Assembly (NCBI GenBank): GCA_015058045.1
Contig: SVDC01000001.1
Location: forward strand, 62,001-126,000
Direction of reading: 5' to 3'
Source: Cellulosilyticum sp.
GTDB taxonomy: Bacteria > Bacillota > Clostridia > Lachnospirales > Cellulosilyticaceae
Length of the DNA: 64,000 bases
Shown here in pieces: positions 42,473-52,974 of this stretch. Under the pieces are notes generated by a model. That model saw only the letters and a program-made list of their open reading frames with translations. It was not told the origin of the DNA and made no database searches. Numbering within the stretch: the first letter of the stretch is position 1; each line of letters opens with the position of its first letter. Both the position numbers and the translations under genes were made by a program.

Positions 42473-45271
42473 ATGGAAAACAAGTACTATAATAGAGAAC
42501 TTGGATCGATTTTAAAAGAACATAATGTTAAAGAAGAACAGGGTCTGTCCTCAAAAGAGGCAAAAAAGCGTCTTGAACTTTATGGACCTAATTTATTTAC
42601 AAAAATGAAAGAGAAAAATTTGTTACAAGAGATTAAGGAAACACTTTCAGAGCAGCTTATGGTGATTCTCTTAATTGCAGCAGGAATTAGTCTATTGATA
42701 AAAGAGTATCATGATGCAATTGGAATATGTATGGCTATTTTATTAAGTACCACAATTGGTATTTTAACAGAAAGCCGCTCTAAAAAAGCAGCAGAAGCAC
42801 TCAATCGTATGACAGAAGATATTCGCGTAAAGGTATTAAGAGATGGAGAGAAGGTTCTGCTTCATAAAAGTGAGATGGTTCCAGGAGATATTATTTTTTT
42901 AGAAGCAGGGGATCAAGTGCCTGCTGATGGGCGTATTATTAATTGCTTAGATTTAAAAGTAAGAGAAGATATGCTGACTGGAGAAAGTGATGATGTTAAA
43001 AAGCAATTAGGTGTTGTAAAAGAAGAGGAAATTATTGTTGAAGGTAAGAAGGTTCGTCAAGATCCTATTCCAGCCAAACAGTTTAATATGCTTTTTGGGG
43101 GGACACTCATTGCTTCTGGCCAAGCAAAGATGATAGTAACTTCTACTGGAGATCAAACAGAGATGGGCTATATTGCTAAAGCATTAGGTCCAGTAGAAGA
43201 GGCTACGCCTCTAGAACTTAAAATGGATCAATTGGCACAAACTGTTTCTAAAATCTCTACTGCTGTAGCAAGTATGCTTTTTATTTATATGTTGGCTCAA
43301 ATTATAAAAGATTGCCATATCCATTTAGACTTTTCTTCAACACATCGCTTTTTAGCTTCTATTAGCCCTTTGGTTAATGCGTTTCCAGATATTAAAACAG
43401 CATTTGTTGTATGTGTAGCACTTATTGTAGCAGCTGTTCCTGAAGGACTGCCAACGATGATTAATGTAACTTTAGCTATTACTATGAAACAGATGGCTAA
43501 AATTAATGTCTTAGTGCGTAAAAAAGAAGCTTGTGAGACAATAGGTTCTATTAGTGTCATTTGTAGTGATAAAACAGGAACCTTAACTCAAAATAAAATG
43601 AAGGTACAAAGAGCCTATGTAGAGGGGTGTTATATTACAGAAAAAGAACTGGATAGGTATGAGCACTTTACAAGAAACTGTATCTTAAATAGTACGGCAG
43701 ATTTAGAAAGACATCAGGGTGAAGTAAAATACATAGGCAGTGCTACAGAATGTGCCCTTTTGCTCATGTGTGAAAGGTTAAATTATCGCCATCTAAGAGG
43801 AGAAGGAGAAATCATAGGGCAATTGCCATTTAGTTCTCAAAATAAATATATGTTAACTGTTACGCGTTATCACAATGAACAGTTTATCTATTCTAAAGGT
43901 GCACCAGAGGTGATTTTAAAACAATGTGCTTATGAAAATGTAAATGGAAAGGTTCAAAAACTCACCTCGCAACGAATAGAAGAGATCTTAAGAGAAATAA
44001 GCAAGTTACAAAATGAGGCCATGCGTGTACTAGGCTTTGCTTATAAGAGTTTATCTTATAATATAAGTACTCAGTCTAAAGAAAATTTAGCACATGATCT
44101 AGTTTTTCAAGGATTTGTAGGCATATGCGATCCACTTCGTGAAGGAGTTAAGGAATCTATAGAGATTGCTTTGGATGCAGGAATAGAGACCAAAATGCTC
44201 ACAGGAGATAATCTTCAAACTGCTATGGCAATTGGAAAAGAAATTGGTTTAATAGGACATGGTAGAAGAGCTGTAGAAGCTAGTTATATAGACACCTTAA
44301 GCGATCAGCAACTTGAAAAAGAAATTAGGCAAATTTCTATTGTTGCCCGTTCAAAGCCCGATACTAAAATGCGTATTGTATCAGCACTTCAGAAAAATGG
44401 TGAGGTTGTAGCTGTTACTGGAGATGGCATTAATGATGCACCCGCTCTAAATAAGGCGGACGTCGGTATTGCTATGGGAATTGCAGGAACAGAAGTGAGT
44501 AAAAATGCAGCAGATATTATTTTAACAGATGATAGTTTTAGTACCATTGTAGAAGCTATTAAGTGGGGACGTGGTATTTATAATAACTTCCAACGTTTTA
44601 TACAATTTCAGTTAACTGTTAATATTATTGCTTTTATGATTGCGATTATTAGTCAAATTTTAGGATATGAAATGCCATTTACGACTATTCATCTTTTATG
44701 GATTAATATTATTATGGATGGTCCACCAGCTTTAGCACTTGGTTTAGAGCCTATTCGTGCAACGGTTATGAAACGTAAACCGATTCGAAAAGATGCACCG
44801 ATTATCAATCGCTATATGGTTAGAACAATTGTGATTAATAGTATATTTATAGCGACTTTATTATTTGCGCAAATTAAATGGAATTTCCTTGGAGCAGGAG
44901 AAAAGACCATTGGTAATGCTAATGAATTTCAAACGGTACTATTTAGTTTGTTTGCTTTTAGTGTTTTATTTAATGCTTTAAATTGTAGGGAATTTGGTAC
45001 AGGAAGTATTTTTCCAAACTTATTAAAGAACAGATTAGCCTTAGAGATTATTTTGCTCACTGCTATTTTGCAGGTTATTATGATTCAATATGTAGGAGGC
45101 TTCTTTAATGCTATGCCACTTGATATGCATATGTGGATTAAAATTATTGGATGTGGTTCTTTAGTTGTTGTATTAAATGAGTTTGTTAAAGAAGGGTTAA
45201 GAATCTTAAAACGTTCAGCACGAACAGCAGCTAGACAAGTTAGAAAAGTAGGGGTAAGAAATGAAAAGTAA
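42473..45271 (+). CDS. P-type calcium-transporting ATPase
   Basis: 932 residues. The PIIA Ca2+-ATPase layout is complete: N-terminal cation-ATPase segment (KRLELYGPNLFTK), actuator motif LTGESDDV near 170, transmembrane VAAVPEGLPT near 323 (ion-binding PEGL), phosphorylation motif CSDKTGTLTQNKMK near 364-377, TGDGINDAPALNKADVGIAM near 650, and five to six C-terminal helices with NIIMDGPPALALGLEP. It exports Ca2+ by ATP hydrolysis at the cell membrane. The C-terminal 20 residues are strongly basic (RILKRSARTAARQVRK), more than usual. GGGAGG ribosome site. Single-gene unit ending in a terminator. Confidence 0.93.
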   Translation: MENKYYNRELGSILKEHNVKEEQGLSSKEAKKRLELYGPNLFTKMKEKNLLQEIKETLSEQLMVILLIAAGISLLIKEYHDAIGICMAILLSTTIGILTESRSKKAAEALNRMTEDIRVKVLRDGEKVLLHKSEMVPGDIIFLEAGDQVPADGRIINCLDLKVREDMLTGESDDVKKQLGVVKEEEIIVEGKKVRQDPIPAKQFNMLFGGTLIASGQAKMIVTSTGDQTEMGYIAKALGPVEEATPLELKMDQLAQTVSKISTAVASMLFIYMLAQIIKDCHIHLDFSSTHRFLASISPLVNAFPDIKTAFVVCVALIVAAVPEGLPTMINVTLAITMKQMAKINVLVRKKEACETIGSISVICSDKTGTLTQNKMKVQRAYVEGCYITEKELDRYEHFTRNCILNSTADLERHQGEVKYIGSATECALLLMCERLNYRHLRGEGEIIGQLPFSSQNKYMLTVTRYHNEQFIYSKGAPEVILKQCAYENVNGKVQKLTSQRIEEILREISKLQNEAMRVLGFAYKSLSYNISTQSKENLAHDLVFQGFVGICDPLREGVKESIEIALDAGIETKMLTGDNLQTAMAIGKEIGLIGHGRRAVEASYIDTLSDQQLEKEIRQISIVARSKPDTKMRIVSALQKNGEVVAVTGDGINDAPALNKADVGIAMGIAGTEVSKNAADIILTDDSFSTIVEAIKWGRGIYNNFQRFIQFQLTVNIIAFMIAIISQILGYEMPFTTIHLLWINIIMDGPPALALGLEPIRATVMKRKPIRKDAPIINRYMVRTIVINSIFIATLLFAQIKWNFLGAGEKTIGNANEFQTVLFSLFAFSVLFNALNCREFGTGSIFPNLLKNRLALEIILLTAILQVIMIQYVGGFFNAMPLDMHMWIKIIGCGSLVVVLNEFVKEGLRILKRSARTAARQVRKVGVRNEK

Positions 45272-45338
45272 GTGAGCTATTTAAACAGCTTCTAAATAGC
45301 AATGATCAGGTAAGATGTAATGTACTAAATAGATGGTA

Positions 45339-45379
45339 TAAAAAATGATGCTACATAAAGACGTAGCATCATTTTTTAT
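45339..45379. terminator. Bidirectional terminator
   Basis: AAAAAATGATGCTAC / GTAGCATCATTTTTT between the convergent ATPase and minus-strand hypothetical genes. Confidence 0.93.
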
Positions 45380-45409
45380 CATTTAGAAATGAATGATTGA
45401 TTTAGGAAG

Positions 45410-46855
45410 CTAAAAATCCTCACCAAAGAAGTTATAGTCGTCTGTATCATCTTTAAATAGGTCTGCATGCTGTGCAATAAAGCGTGCGGCCTCGTCATCT
45501 TCTTCATAGTTTGTTTCCATAACAGGTGTATCAGCTGGTTCTGGATAGTAATGATTTTCTGATAAAATAGCAGTTAGCTGATTTGCCACTAGAAGATAAG
45601 GGGCAAAAACAGAAATATTTTTAAAAGCTTGATGGATATAAGCATCAAAGTTTTCTTTAGACATGACAAATGGTATTTGACTGATAAAGTATTGCATACG
45701 ATATTTACGTTCTAATCGAGGCATAGTATTTAGCTTTTCTCTTAAAGATTGTGTAAACTCATCAAATACAGTGAGTACTTCTTTTGAATAAGCGCTATGT
45801 TTTGCTGTAGAAAATCCAAAGATTTGTTGCATACTCATTTTTAGGTATGTTTGCATAAAGGCAAATAAGGAATCTGGAATAGTCTTTTGACAGGCTTTTT
45901 TATAGTCTTCAAAAATTTCTTTCTCAATAGCTTCTAGACGTTCTGGAAGAGAAGCAAGTAGCATTTCATGATCTTCAGTTTTTAATAAAATGTTTTTGAT
46001 AGAGTGGTAAAGGTCGAAGAAAGCAGCATGCATCTCTGTTAATTCATTAAATTCTAGTTGATCTACAATAAGTAGATTACTAAAGGTGCAAATCATACGG
46101 AACATTTTTTCTAACATATCCATACAGTTTTCTAATGTTTCATTAAGTAAATCTGCTTCTTCGAAGAGTTCCTCTGTATCTTCAATCATATATAGGTGTT
46201 CTAATGATTCCTTAAGGTCTACAAAGTGTTTTCCGTAACCTAAGTAGCTTTTTCCATCAAAGAGCTGTTCTAAGATAGAAATAAGATACTTGGCACTTTC
46301 TGCTTGATTGGTAATAGCAATATGGCCAATAGATTGACGGATATAGTGGATGTAGTTATCTTTTGTAATTTTAATTGGAATATAAGGTAAGAGGCTACTT
46401 GCTCTTTTTTGCTTGTCTTCACCAGATGTGTTTTCAAAAATATAGCGTACACAGTCATCTGCAAGTGCATTTAAATCAACAGAGTCTGGTGTTAAATCAT
46501 TAAGTCCGATAGACTCAAAGTAATTTGAAATAAAGGTGGTATCATTTTGCTTAATGGTAAGTAGTAAAGTTAATTCACGTTGATAAGCAATAAGGGTACG
46601 ATACTTTTCTTCAAGTCCCTCACGGATAGATAAGAGATGGGTTGCACAAGTCTCTTTGTTTGGATTTTTAGGAACAAGAAGTTCCGGTAAATTTAAAAAG
46701 TATTGTTTAAGTGTGTCTTGCATGGCAGCAGTTTCTTCATCTAAATAAGTTGTAGAAAAGAACATTGAATTGCCGATTAAATCAAGATAGGCACGTATAT
46801 ATTCACTATATGAATAAGCAATTCCTGCATATAATTGTTCAGTTTGTTGGTTCAT
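45410..46855 (-). CDS. Conserved-looking helical protein of unknown function
   Basis: 481 residues from ATG 46855, preceded by AGGAAGGAG; an upstream ATG at 46918 has no site. The protein starts MNQQTEQLYAGIAYSYSEYI and is helical, acidic and without a signal peptide or membrane segment. Aromatic residues recur in a pattern suggesting helical repeats (FISNYFESIGLNDL, FISQIPFVMSKENF). The C-terminus is very acidic (EEDDEAARFIA, FKDDTDDYNFFGEDF). I do not recognise the family with confidence. It is divergent from the glycogen branching enzyme gene. Confidence 0.8.
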   Translation of the reverse strand: MNQQTEQLYAGIAYSYSEYIRAYLDLIGNSMFFSTTYLDEETAAMQDTLKQYFLNLPELLVPKNPNKETCATHLLSIREGLEEKYRTLIAYQRELTLLLTIKQNDTTFISNYFESIGLNDLTPDSVDLNALADDCVRYIFENTSGEDKQKRASSLLPYIPIKITKDNYIHYIRQSIGHIAITNQAESAKYLISILEQLFDGKSYLGYGKHFVDLKESLEHLYMIEDTEELFEEADLLNETLENCMDMLEKMFRMICTFSNLLIVDQLEFNELTEMHAAFFDLYHSIKNILLKTEDHEMLLASLPERLEAIEKEIFEDYKKACQKTIPDSLFAFMQTYLKMSMQQIFGFSTAKHSAYSKEVLTVFDEFTQSLREKLNTMPRLERKYRMQYFISQIPFVMSKENFDAYIHQAFKNISVFAPYLLVANQLTAILSENHYYPEPADTPVMETNYEEDDEAARFIAQHADLFKDDTDDYNFFGEDF

Positions 46856-47003
46856 GTCAGTACTCCTTCCTAATTCTGTATAATAAGGATATACAATTTT
46901 TCTACATAAAACAAGCACCTTAAAGAAAAGAGGGGGAAAAAGGAGTTTTTAATATTGAAAAAATTTTGAAAATATATTAAACTACTGGTAAAGAGGTGAA
47001 AAC

Positions 47004-49442
47004 ATGGAAAAAGTCAGTGTATGGAACGAAGAGATTTTGAAGACATTAATGGAGGGTGAATATCGCTATCCACATAACTTACTTGGGATGCATAAATTAG
47101 ACGGAGAAAAGAGATTATTAATACGTGTTTTATGCCCTCAGGCAAAAAGAGTTGTAGCGATTGGGCTAGAAGATGAAACGAAGCGATATGCCATGGAAGG
47201 TAAAGCGCAAAATGGCTATTTTGAATATGTGATTAACGATGAAGAAGATATATTTCTATATAAATTAGAATGTGAAGATGAAAGTGGACATGCTTGGTCA
47301 TATATTGATCCTTATCAATTTGAATCTACAGTTCGTTCAGAAGATCTTTATTTATTTGGAATAGGAAAAGATTATGAAATTTATCGTAAGATGGGTGCAC
47401 ATTTTATGACTGTGCAAGGTGTAGAAGGTGTACGCTTCTTATTATGGGCACCTCATGCAGAGCGAGTGAGCATTATAGGTTCTTGTAATAATTGGGATGG
47501 TCGTAGACATATGATGCGTTATATTGAGAGTCATGGTGTATGGGAATTATTTATTCCTGGACTTGTCCAAGGTGATACATATAAGTATGAGATTTTAACA
47601 AGTAAAGGGGTTCTTTTGACCAAGACAGACCCTTATGCTAATTATTATGAGAAACGGCCACAAAATGCTTCCATTATTTTTAATGATGAAGATTATAACT
47701 GGGAAGATAACAGGTGGATGAATATAAGGAAGGAAAAACAACCTTGTAAAGAAGCTATGTCTATTTATGAGATTCATATCGGCTCATGGAAAAGACATTT
47801 AGATGGTACACAATACAGTTATGAGGAATCAGCTAAGGCGCTTGTAAGCTATATTAAAGAAATGGGCTATACCCATGTCGAGTTAATGGGCATTATTGAG
47901 CATCCTTTTGATGGCTCATGGGGATATCAAGTGACAGGATACTATGCACCAACGAGTAGATATGGTAATCCAGATGAATTTAAATATTTTGTAGATTTGC
48001 TTCATCAAAATGGAATAGGGGTTATTTTAGATTGGGTGCCAGCACATTTTCCGAAGGATGCCTTTGCACTGGAGAAGTTTGATGGGGAAGCTCTTTATGA
48101 GAAAAATGATGAGCGTCAAGCTTGTCATCCACATTGGGGGACTTTGATTTTTGATTATGGTAAACCACAGGTTTCTTTATTTTTAATTGGAAGTGCCTTA
48201 TCTTGGCTTGAAAAATATCATATTGATGGACTAAGAGTGGATGCGGTTGCATCTATGCTATATTTAGATTATGGACGTGGATGGGATTATGTACGTAATA
48301 AATTTGGTGGCAATGAAAATCTTGAAGCTATTGAATTTTTAAAACACTTAAATGAAGTGGCTTATGCAAGAGTGCCAGGCACAATGATGATCGCAGAAGA
48401 ATCTACAGCATGGCCTAAAGTATCATACCCTGTAGCAGGTGGTGGTTTAGGTTTTGGGTTTAAATGGAATATGGGATGGATGAATGACTTCCTTTCTTAC
48501 ATGAGCACACCTGCTGATTATAGAAAACAAGAGCATGGAAAAATAACCTTTAGTTTGATGTATGCTTTTAGTGAAAACTATGTTCAGGTTCTTTCTCATG
48601 ATGAAGTTGTTCATGAGAAGCAATGCATGCTTTATAAGATGCCAGGAACAATGGAGGAGAAGTATGCAAATCTTAAAGTGGCCTATGGCTATTTATTTGT
48701 GCATCCAGGTAAAAAGATGCTTTTTATGGGAAATGAACTGGCTGTTAAGAAGGAATGGAATGAAGAAAGTCAGTTGGAATGGGAACTACTAAAAGATCCT
48801 AATCATAGAGGGGTGCAGGCGTTTGTTAAAGCACTAAATCACCTATATACATCTGAAAAAGCTTTATGGGATATGAATGATGGATATGACAACTTTGAAT
48901 GGATTGATTGTGAAAATGCAGAGCAAAAGACGTTGGCTTTTGTAAGGAAAGGGACAAACTGCACCGAAGATTTAGTTGTAGCCATTAACTTTTCAGATGT
49001 AGCCTATGAGAAGTACCGTATTGGTGTACCTCATTCTGGAAGCTATATAGAACTTTTGAATAGTGATGCAAAAGCTTTTTCAGGATTAAACCGCACCAAT
49101 AGTAAAGTCATTAAGGCAGAGATGATGCCATGGCACGGTAGAGCGCAAAGTATGGAAATTAAGTTGCCGGCATTTAGTATATGTGTATTTAAAGTGAAAA
49201 AAATTATGACACCTGAAGAACTTGAAAAGGGTATAAAAAAAGAAAAGAAAAAGATGATTAAAGATACAAAAATAATGGTTAAAGAAACTGGGGAGAATCT
49301 GTTAGAGCAAATATCCTCTGTAAAAGCTATGGAAGTTAAAAAAGCGAAAACAAAGAAAGCAAAGAGTAGTGAGAAAGTAGTAGCGACAAGCAACAAGATA
49401 AGTAAGGATAAAATATGTAAAAAGAATGGCTCAAATTTATAA
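47004..49442 (+). CDS. glgB: 1,4-alpha-glucan branching enzyme
   Basis: 812 residues. Order: N-terminal carbohydrate-binding segments (PHNLLGMHKL, then a CBM48 with LLWAPHAERVSIIGSCNNWD near 145), GH13 barrel with WGYQVTGYYAPTSRYG near 305, nucleophile Asp in DGLRVDAVASMLYLDYGR near 412, acid Glu in IAEEST near 464, and VLSHDEVVHEKQ near 530. It forms alpha-1,6 branches in glycogen. The C-terminal 75 residues after the beta domain are an unusual Lys-rich tail (KGIKKEKKKMIKDTK, KAKTKKAKSSEKV), absent from ordinary GlgB. No other glycogen gene is adjacent. GAGGTG ribosome site. Confidence 0.95.
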   Translation: MEKVSVWNEEILKTLMEGEYRYPHNLLGMHKLDGEKRLLIRVLCPQAKRVVAIGLEDETKRYAMEGKAQNGYFEYVINDEEDIFLYKLECEDESGHAWSYIDPYQFESTVRSEDLYLFGIGKDYEIYRKMGAHFMTVQGVEGVRFLLWAPHAERVSIIGSCNNWDGRRHMMRYIESHGVWELFIPGLVQGDTYKYEILTSKGVLLTKTDPYANYYEKRPQNASIIFNDEDYNWEDNRWMNIRKEKQPCKEAMSIYEIHIGSWKRHLDGTQYSYEESAKALVSYIKEMGYTHVELMGIIEHPFDGSWGYQVTGYYAPTSRYGNPDEFKYFVDLLHQNGIGVILDWVPAHFPKDAFALEKFDGEALYEKNDERQACHPHWGTLIFDYGKPQVSLFLIGSALSWLEKYHIDGLRVDAVASMLYLDYGRGWDYVRNKFGGNENLEAIEFLKHLNEVAYARVPGTMMIAEESTAWPKVSYPVAGGGLGFGFKWNMGWMNDFLSYMSTPADYRKQEHGKITFSLMYAFSENYVQVLSHDEVVHEKQCMLYKMPGTMEEKYANLKVAYGYLFVHPGKKMLFMGNELAVKKEWNEESQLEWELLKDPNHRGVQAFVKALNHLYTSEKALWDMNDGYDNFEWIDCENAEQKTLAFVRKGTNCTEDLVVAINFSDVAYEKYRIGVPHSGSYIELLNSDAKAFSGLNRTNSKVIKAEMMPWHGRAQSMEIKLPAFSICVFKVKKIMTPEELEKGIKKEKKKMIKDTKIMVKETGENLLEQISSVKAMEVKKAKTKKAKSSEKVVATSNKISKDKICKKNGSNL

Positions 49443-49499
49443 AGTAATTAGGCTTAGTCAATCAAATCTATTATAAAACAATATGTTACGCATTAATAG

Positions 49500-49562
49500 G
49501 ATATGCCTCCTTAGTATACTATGTTATAGAAATAAAACATGGTTATAAGGAGGCATATCTTT
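49500..49562 (+). terminator. Long hairpin after glgB
   Basis: GATATGCCTCCTTA / TAAGGAGGCATATC (14 perfect pairs) with an inner ACTATGTT / AACATGGT pairing, 58 bases after the glgB stop. The outer arm carries a ribosome-site complement. Terminal T run is short, so it may be a structured element rather than a pure terminator. Confidence 0.65.
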
Positions 49563-49635
49563 GATTTGTGGAAGTATATAGATATGTTTAAGGTAGATAA
49601 AAAGGGGTTATACTTAGTAAAAAAAAGGAAAAACA

Positions 49636-50052
49636 ATGAAAACAGAGCCGTTATTTTGGGATAGAAATCAGTTTGTTATAGTTGCGCTTAATGACAATTT
49701 AATAGACTCTTTATATTCAACGAGACCGGAAGTGTGTATTGTTATTGCACCCTATAGTATTTACCGAGTCATAGCTTCTTGGAATAGGAATATTAAAGGG
49801 AATAGCCAATGGCAGGAAGAGATTGCCATTACAAGTTTTGAACAAATACATGATGAAAGGCAAAAAGAAAATTTGAATTTTCTTAAGACATTTTATCAGT
49901 CTGCTTCTATAGAAATGGCTTACAAAGTATATACAGTATGGCAAGTGAATCGTTCACTGAATAATAAGTTGGGTAATAAGATTATTGATTTATTTCAGAC
50001 TTATGAACGGGAGATTTTCAATTACTTTAGATATATTGAATGTTTTAAATGA
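49636..50052 (+). CDS. Hypothetical protein, 138 aa
   Basis: A soluble helical protein with an N-terminal beta-like segment (NQFVIVALNDNLIDSLY, PEVCIVIAPYSIYRVIAS) and helices such as ENLNFLKTFYQSASIEMAYK. There is one AAGGAAAAACA ribosome site. No family or motif recognised. It is alone between two inverted-repeat structures and convergent with argH. Confidence 0.65.
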   Translation: MKTEPLFWDRNQFVIVALNDNLIDSLYSTRPEVCIVIAPYSIYRVIASWNRNIKGNSQWQEEIAITSFEQIHDERQKENLNFLKTFYQSASIEMAYKVYTVWQVNRSLNNKLGNKIIDLFQTYEREIFNYFRYIECFK

Positions 50053-50062
50053 GTGTAAACGC

Positions 50063-50180
50063 AAAATGACTATCGCATTATAAGTATATATTTTATGCAC
50101 ATGCAATGAATTAGATGAAATGAGTGGAACTTCATTTCATAAGGCAAGCGTATAAAATACTTAGTGCGATAGCCATTTTA
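50063..50180. repeat. 118-base imperfect inverted repeat between convergent genes
   Basis: Arms AAAATGACTATCGCATTATA (from 50063) and its partner TGCGATAGCCATTTTA (ending 50180) pair over about 33 bases with a few mismatches. An inner ATGAAATGAG / TTCATTTCAT hairpin fills the centre. It may serve as a bidirectional terminator, but its length and nested form also suit a miniature mobile or REP-like element. Confidence 0.6.
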
Positions 50181-50230
50181 TAAAGTGATTTTCTCTATAT
50201 ACTATATCAGTTTAAAGAGGTATATGTATT

Positions 50231-51607
50231 TTAGAGAGTGGTTAAAAAAGTAGTTGCTTTTTCAAAGTGTTGCTCTAGAGCTTTAGCGCTTGGTCCACCT
50301 AACACTTGACGTTCTTTAACGCAAGTAGTTAATGCAATCGCTTCATAAACATCTGCTTCAAAAATAGGATGAATAGATTGATAGATGTCGAGTGGTAAAT
50401 CTTCTAAAGAAGTTTCATGAGTCACACAGTAAAGGACTAATTTACCAATGACCTCATGGGCATCCCTAAAAGCAAGCCCTTTTTTTACAAGATAGTCTGC
50501 GGCATCTGTTGCATTAGTAAATCCACCTGAAGCAGCTTTATACATATTTTTTTCACAAACTTTTAAGGTAGCAAGCATACGTGTAAAGATAGGAAGGCAC
50601 ATTTTTAAGGTATCAATACTGTCAAATAAACGTTCTTTATCTTCTTGCATATCTTTATTATAAGCAAGAGGAAGTCCTTTCATAGTGGTTAATAAGCTCA
50701 TTAAATTACCATAAACACGTCCAGTCTTACCGCGAACAAGTTCGGCGATATCCGGGTTTTTCTTTTGTGGCATAATAGAACTTCCTGTACTATATGCATC
50801 ATCTAATTCAACAAAATGGAATTCATGGGAACTCCAAAGAATAATTTCTTCGCTAAAGCGACTAAGGTGCATCATAAGTGCAGATAAGCCATAAAGTAAG
50901 TCTAAACAAAAATCACGATCGGATACGCCATCTATACTATTTTCACAAATTCCACTAAAGTCTAGTGCATCTGATACAGCTTGGCGATTTAATGGATAAG
51001 TGGTTGTTGCTAGGGCGCCACTGCCAAGTGGACAGTAGTTAGTATGATCATAAGCAAAATTAAGACGATGATAGTCTCTTTTAAGCATTTCAAAATAGGC
51101 CATTAAATGATGACCAAAGGTAATAGGTTGGGCACGTTGAAGATGTGTATAGCCTGGCATAATGGTATCACGATGTTTTTTGGCAAGATTTAAGACTGTT
51201 TCCATTAAGTCTTTTAATAAAGCTTTTAAAGTAATAATTTCATCCCTTGTATAAAGACGCACATCTAATGCGACTTGGTCATTACGACTACGTCCAGTGT
51301 GCATTTTTTTGGCTACAGCCCCAATACGTTCTGTAAGAAGGGCTTCAATATTCATATGAATATCTTCCATCTTTTCATTAAATTCAATTTTCCCTGCTTC
51401 AATATCTTGAAGGAGGGCTTTTAGTCCTTCTATAATAGATTGACTTTCTTCTAGTGTGATAATATTTTGTTGTCCCAGCATATCTACATGAGCTATGCTA
51501 CCTATAATATCATGTTTATAAAGACGCATATCAAATGAGATGGAAGAATTAAAGTGATCTGTTAATTGGTCTGTTTCTTTAGCGAAACGTCCGCCCCAAA
51601 GTTTCAT
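50231..51607 (-). CDS. argH: Argininosuccinate lyase
   Basis: 458 residues from ATG 51607 (TAGGAGG upstream); the in-frame ATG at 51658 has no site. It starts MKLWGGRFAKETDQLTDHFN, the standard ArgH opening. The fumarase/aspartase-superfamily signature GSSIMPQKKNPD lies near 280 with the catalytic Ser, and TGRSRNDQVALDVRLY near 110 and MPGYTHLQRAQPI near 155 complete the active site. It splits argininosuccinate to arginine and fumarate, the last step of arginine synthesis. It follows argG on the same strand after a hairpin. Confidence 0.96.
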   Translation of the reverse strand: MKLWGGRFAKETDQLTDHFNSSISFDMRLYKHDIIGSIAHVDMLGQQNIITLEESQSIIEGLKALLQDIEAGKIEFNEKMEDIHMNIEALLTERIGAVAKKMHTGRSRNDQVALDVRLYTRDEIITLKALLKDLMETVLNLAKKHRDTIMPGYTHLQRAQPITFGHHLMAYFEMLKRDYHRLNFAYDHTNYCPLGSGALATTTYPLNRQAVSDALDFSGICENSIDGVSDRDFCLDLLYGLSALMMHLSRFSEEIILWSSHEFHFVELDDAYSTGSSIMPQKKNPDIAELVRGKTGRVYGNLMSLLTTMKGLPLAYNKDMQEDKERLFDSIDTLKMCLPIFTRMLATLKVCEKNMYKAASGGFTNATDAADYLVKKGLAFRDAHEVIGKLVLYCVTHETSLEDLPLDIYQSIHPIFEADVYEAIALTTCVKERQVLGGPSAKALEQHFEKATTFLTTL

Positions 51608-51668
51608 AATTAAACCTCCTAAGTTAAATGAAATATAGTTGATTTTAAAGTGTTTCATGGTAATGGAT

Positions 51669-51708
51669 AAAAGAAAAAGATATCTTAAGAAAGATATCTT
51701 TTTCTTTT
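51669..51708 (-). terminator. Hairpin between argG and argH
   Basis: AAAAGAAAAAGATATCTT / AAGATATCTTTTTCTTTT, 17-18 pairs with a 4-5-base loop, 12 bases after the argG stop. It could lower argH expression relative to argG. Confidence 0.8.
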
Positions 51709-51720
51709 ATGGCTCATCCA

Positions 51721-52941
51721 CTAGTTATTTTGATTCTTTTTGTTTTCTGATTGCATTAAAGCACGAACACGAAGTGGTAAACCATATAAATTAATAAATC
51801 CAGTTGCATCTTTATGATCGTATAAATCACCTGTTGTAAAGCTTGCAAGAGACTCACTATAAAGTGAATAAGGAGACTTAGCGCCTTGAGGAATAATATT
51901 ACCTTTATAAAGTTTTAATTTGACTTCACCTGTTACAACTTTTTGTGTACTTGTTACGAAGGCTTGGAGTGCTTCACGAAGTGGTGTAAACCATTTACCG
52001 TTGTAAATAAGATCTGCATACTCAAGGGCAATTTCTTGTTTATAGCGATAAGTTTCACGATCTAATGTAAGATGTTCAAGTTCTTCGTGGGCAGCATAAA
52101 GAATCGTTCCACCTGGTGTTTCATAGACACCACGAGATTTCATACCTACTACACGATTTTCAACAATATCGGAAATACCAATACCATTTGCACCACCAAG
52201 TTTGTTTAATTTTTCAAGAAGTGCAGAAGGATCCATTGCTTTGCCGTCTAAATGAGTAGGAATTCCTTCATTGAAAGTCAAAGTAATCGTTGTTGCCATA
52301 TCTGGTGCTTGTTCTGGTGATACCCCTAATTTAAGAAGAGATTCATAGTTTGGTGCATTCCAAGGATCTTCTAATTCAAGACCTTCGTGTGAGATATGCC
52401 ACATATTACGGTCACGGCTGTAGCTATCTTCTTTTTTCATTGGAACAGGTAGACCACGTTTTTCAAGGAATTCAATTTCTTCTTCACGAGATGAAATATC
52501 CCAGATTCTCCATGGTGCAATTACTTTTAAGTGAGGGTTAAGTGCTGCAATACCTAGCTCAAAACGAATTTGGTCATTTCCTTTTCCAGTACAACCGTGA
52601 CAAATAGCAGTCGCACCTTCTTTTTCAGCAACACGTACAAGTGTTTTAGCAATAACAGCACGTGCAATAGAAGTACCAAGATAATATTTAGATTCATAAA
52701 CAGCACCAGATTGAATCATTGGGAAAACATATTCGCTCATAAATTCATCTTTTACATTTTCAACATAAACTTTGCTTACGCCCATTGCAAGTGCTCTTTC
52801 TTCGAGGCCAACAAGCTCTGCATCTTGCCCTACATTTATACAAACAGCAATGACATCATAGTCATAGTTTTCTTTAAGCCATGGGATTAAAACAGATGTA
52901 TCTAATCCGCCAGAATATGCCAATACAACTTTTTCTTTCAT
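51721..52941 (-). CDS. argG: Argininosuccinate synthase
   Basis: 406 residues, normal length. The ATP pyrophosphatase motif [16 protein letters not shown] begins at residue 7; [17 protein letters not shown] near 115 and [19 protein letters not shown] near 170 are conserved segments for citrulline and aspartate binding. It condenses citrulline with aspartate. The start has AAGGGGGAC upstream. Transcription is from a promoter overlapped by a large palindrome (see regulatory entry), which would explain arginine control. argH follows. Confidence 0.97.
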   Translation of the reverse strand: MKEKVVLAYSGGLDTSVLIPWLKENYDYDVIAVCINVGQDAELVGLEERALAMGVSKVYVENVKDEFMSEYVFPMIQSGAVYESKYYLGTSIARAVIAKTLVRVAEKEGATAICHGCTGKGNDQIRFELGIAALNPHLKVIAPWRIWDISSREEEIEFLEKRGLPVPMKKEDSYSRDRNMWHISHEGLELEDPWNAPNYESLLKLGVSPEQAPDMATTITLTFNEGIPTHLDGKAMDPSALLEKLNKLGGANGIGISDIVENRVVGMKSRGVYETPGGTILYAAHEELEHLTLDRETYRYKQEIALEYADLIYNGKWFTPLREALQAFVTSTQKVVTGEVKLKLYKGNIIPQGAKSPYSLYSESLASFTTGDLYDHKDATGFINLYGLPLRVRALMQSENKKNQNN

Positions 52942-52974
52942 GATAAGTCCCCCTTAGACAAAATGTAATATATA

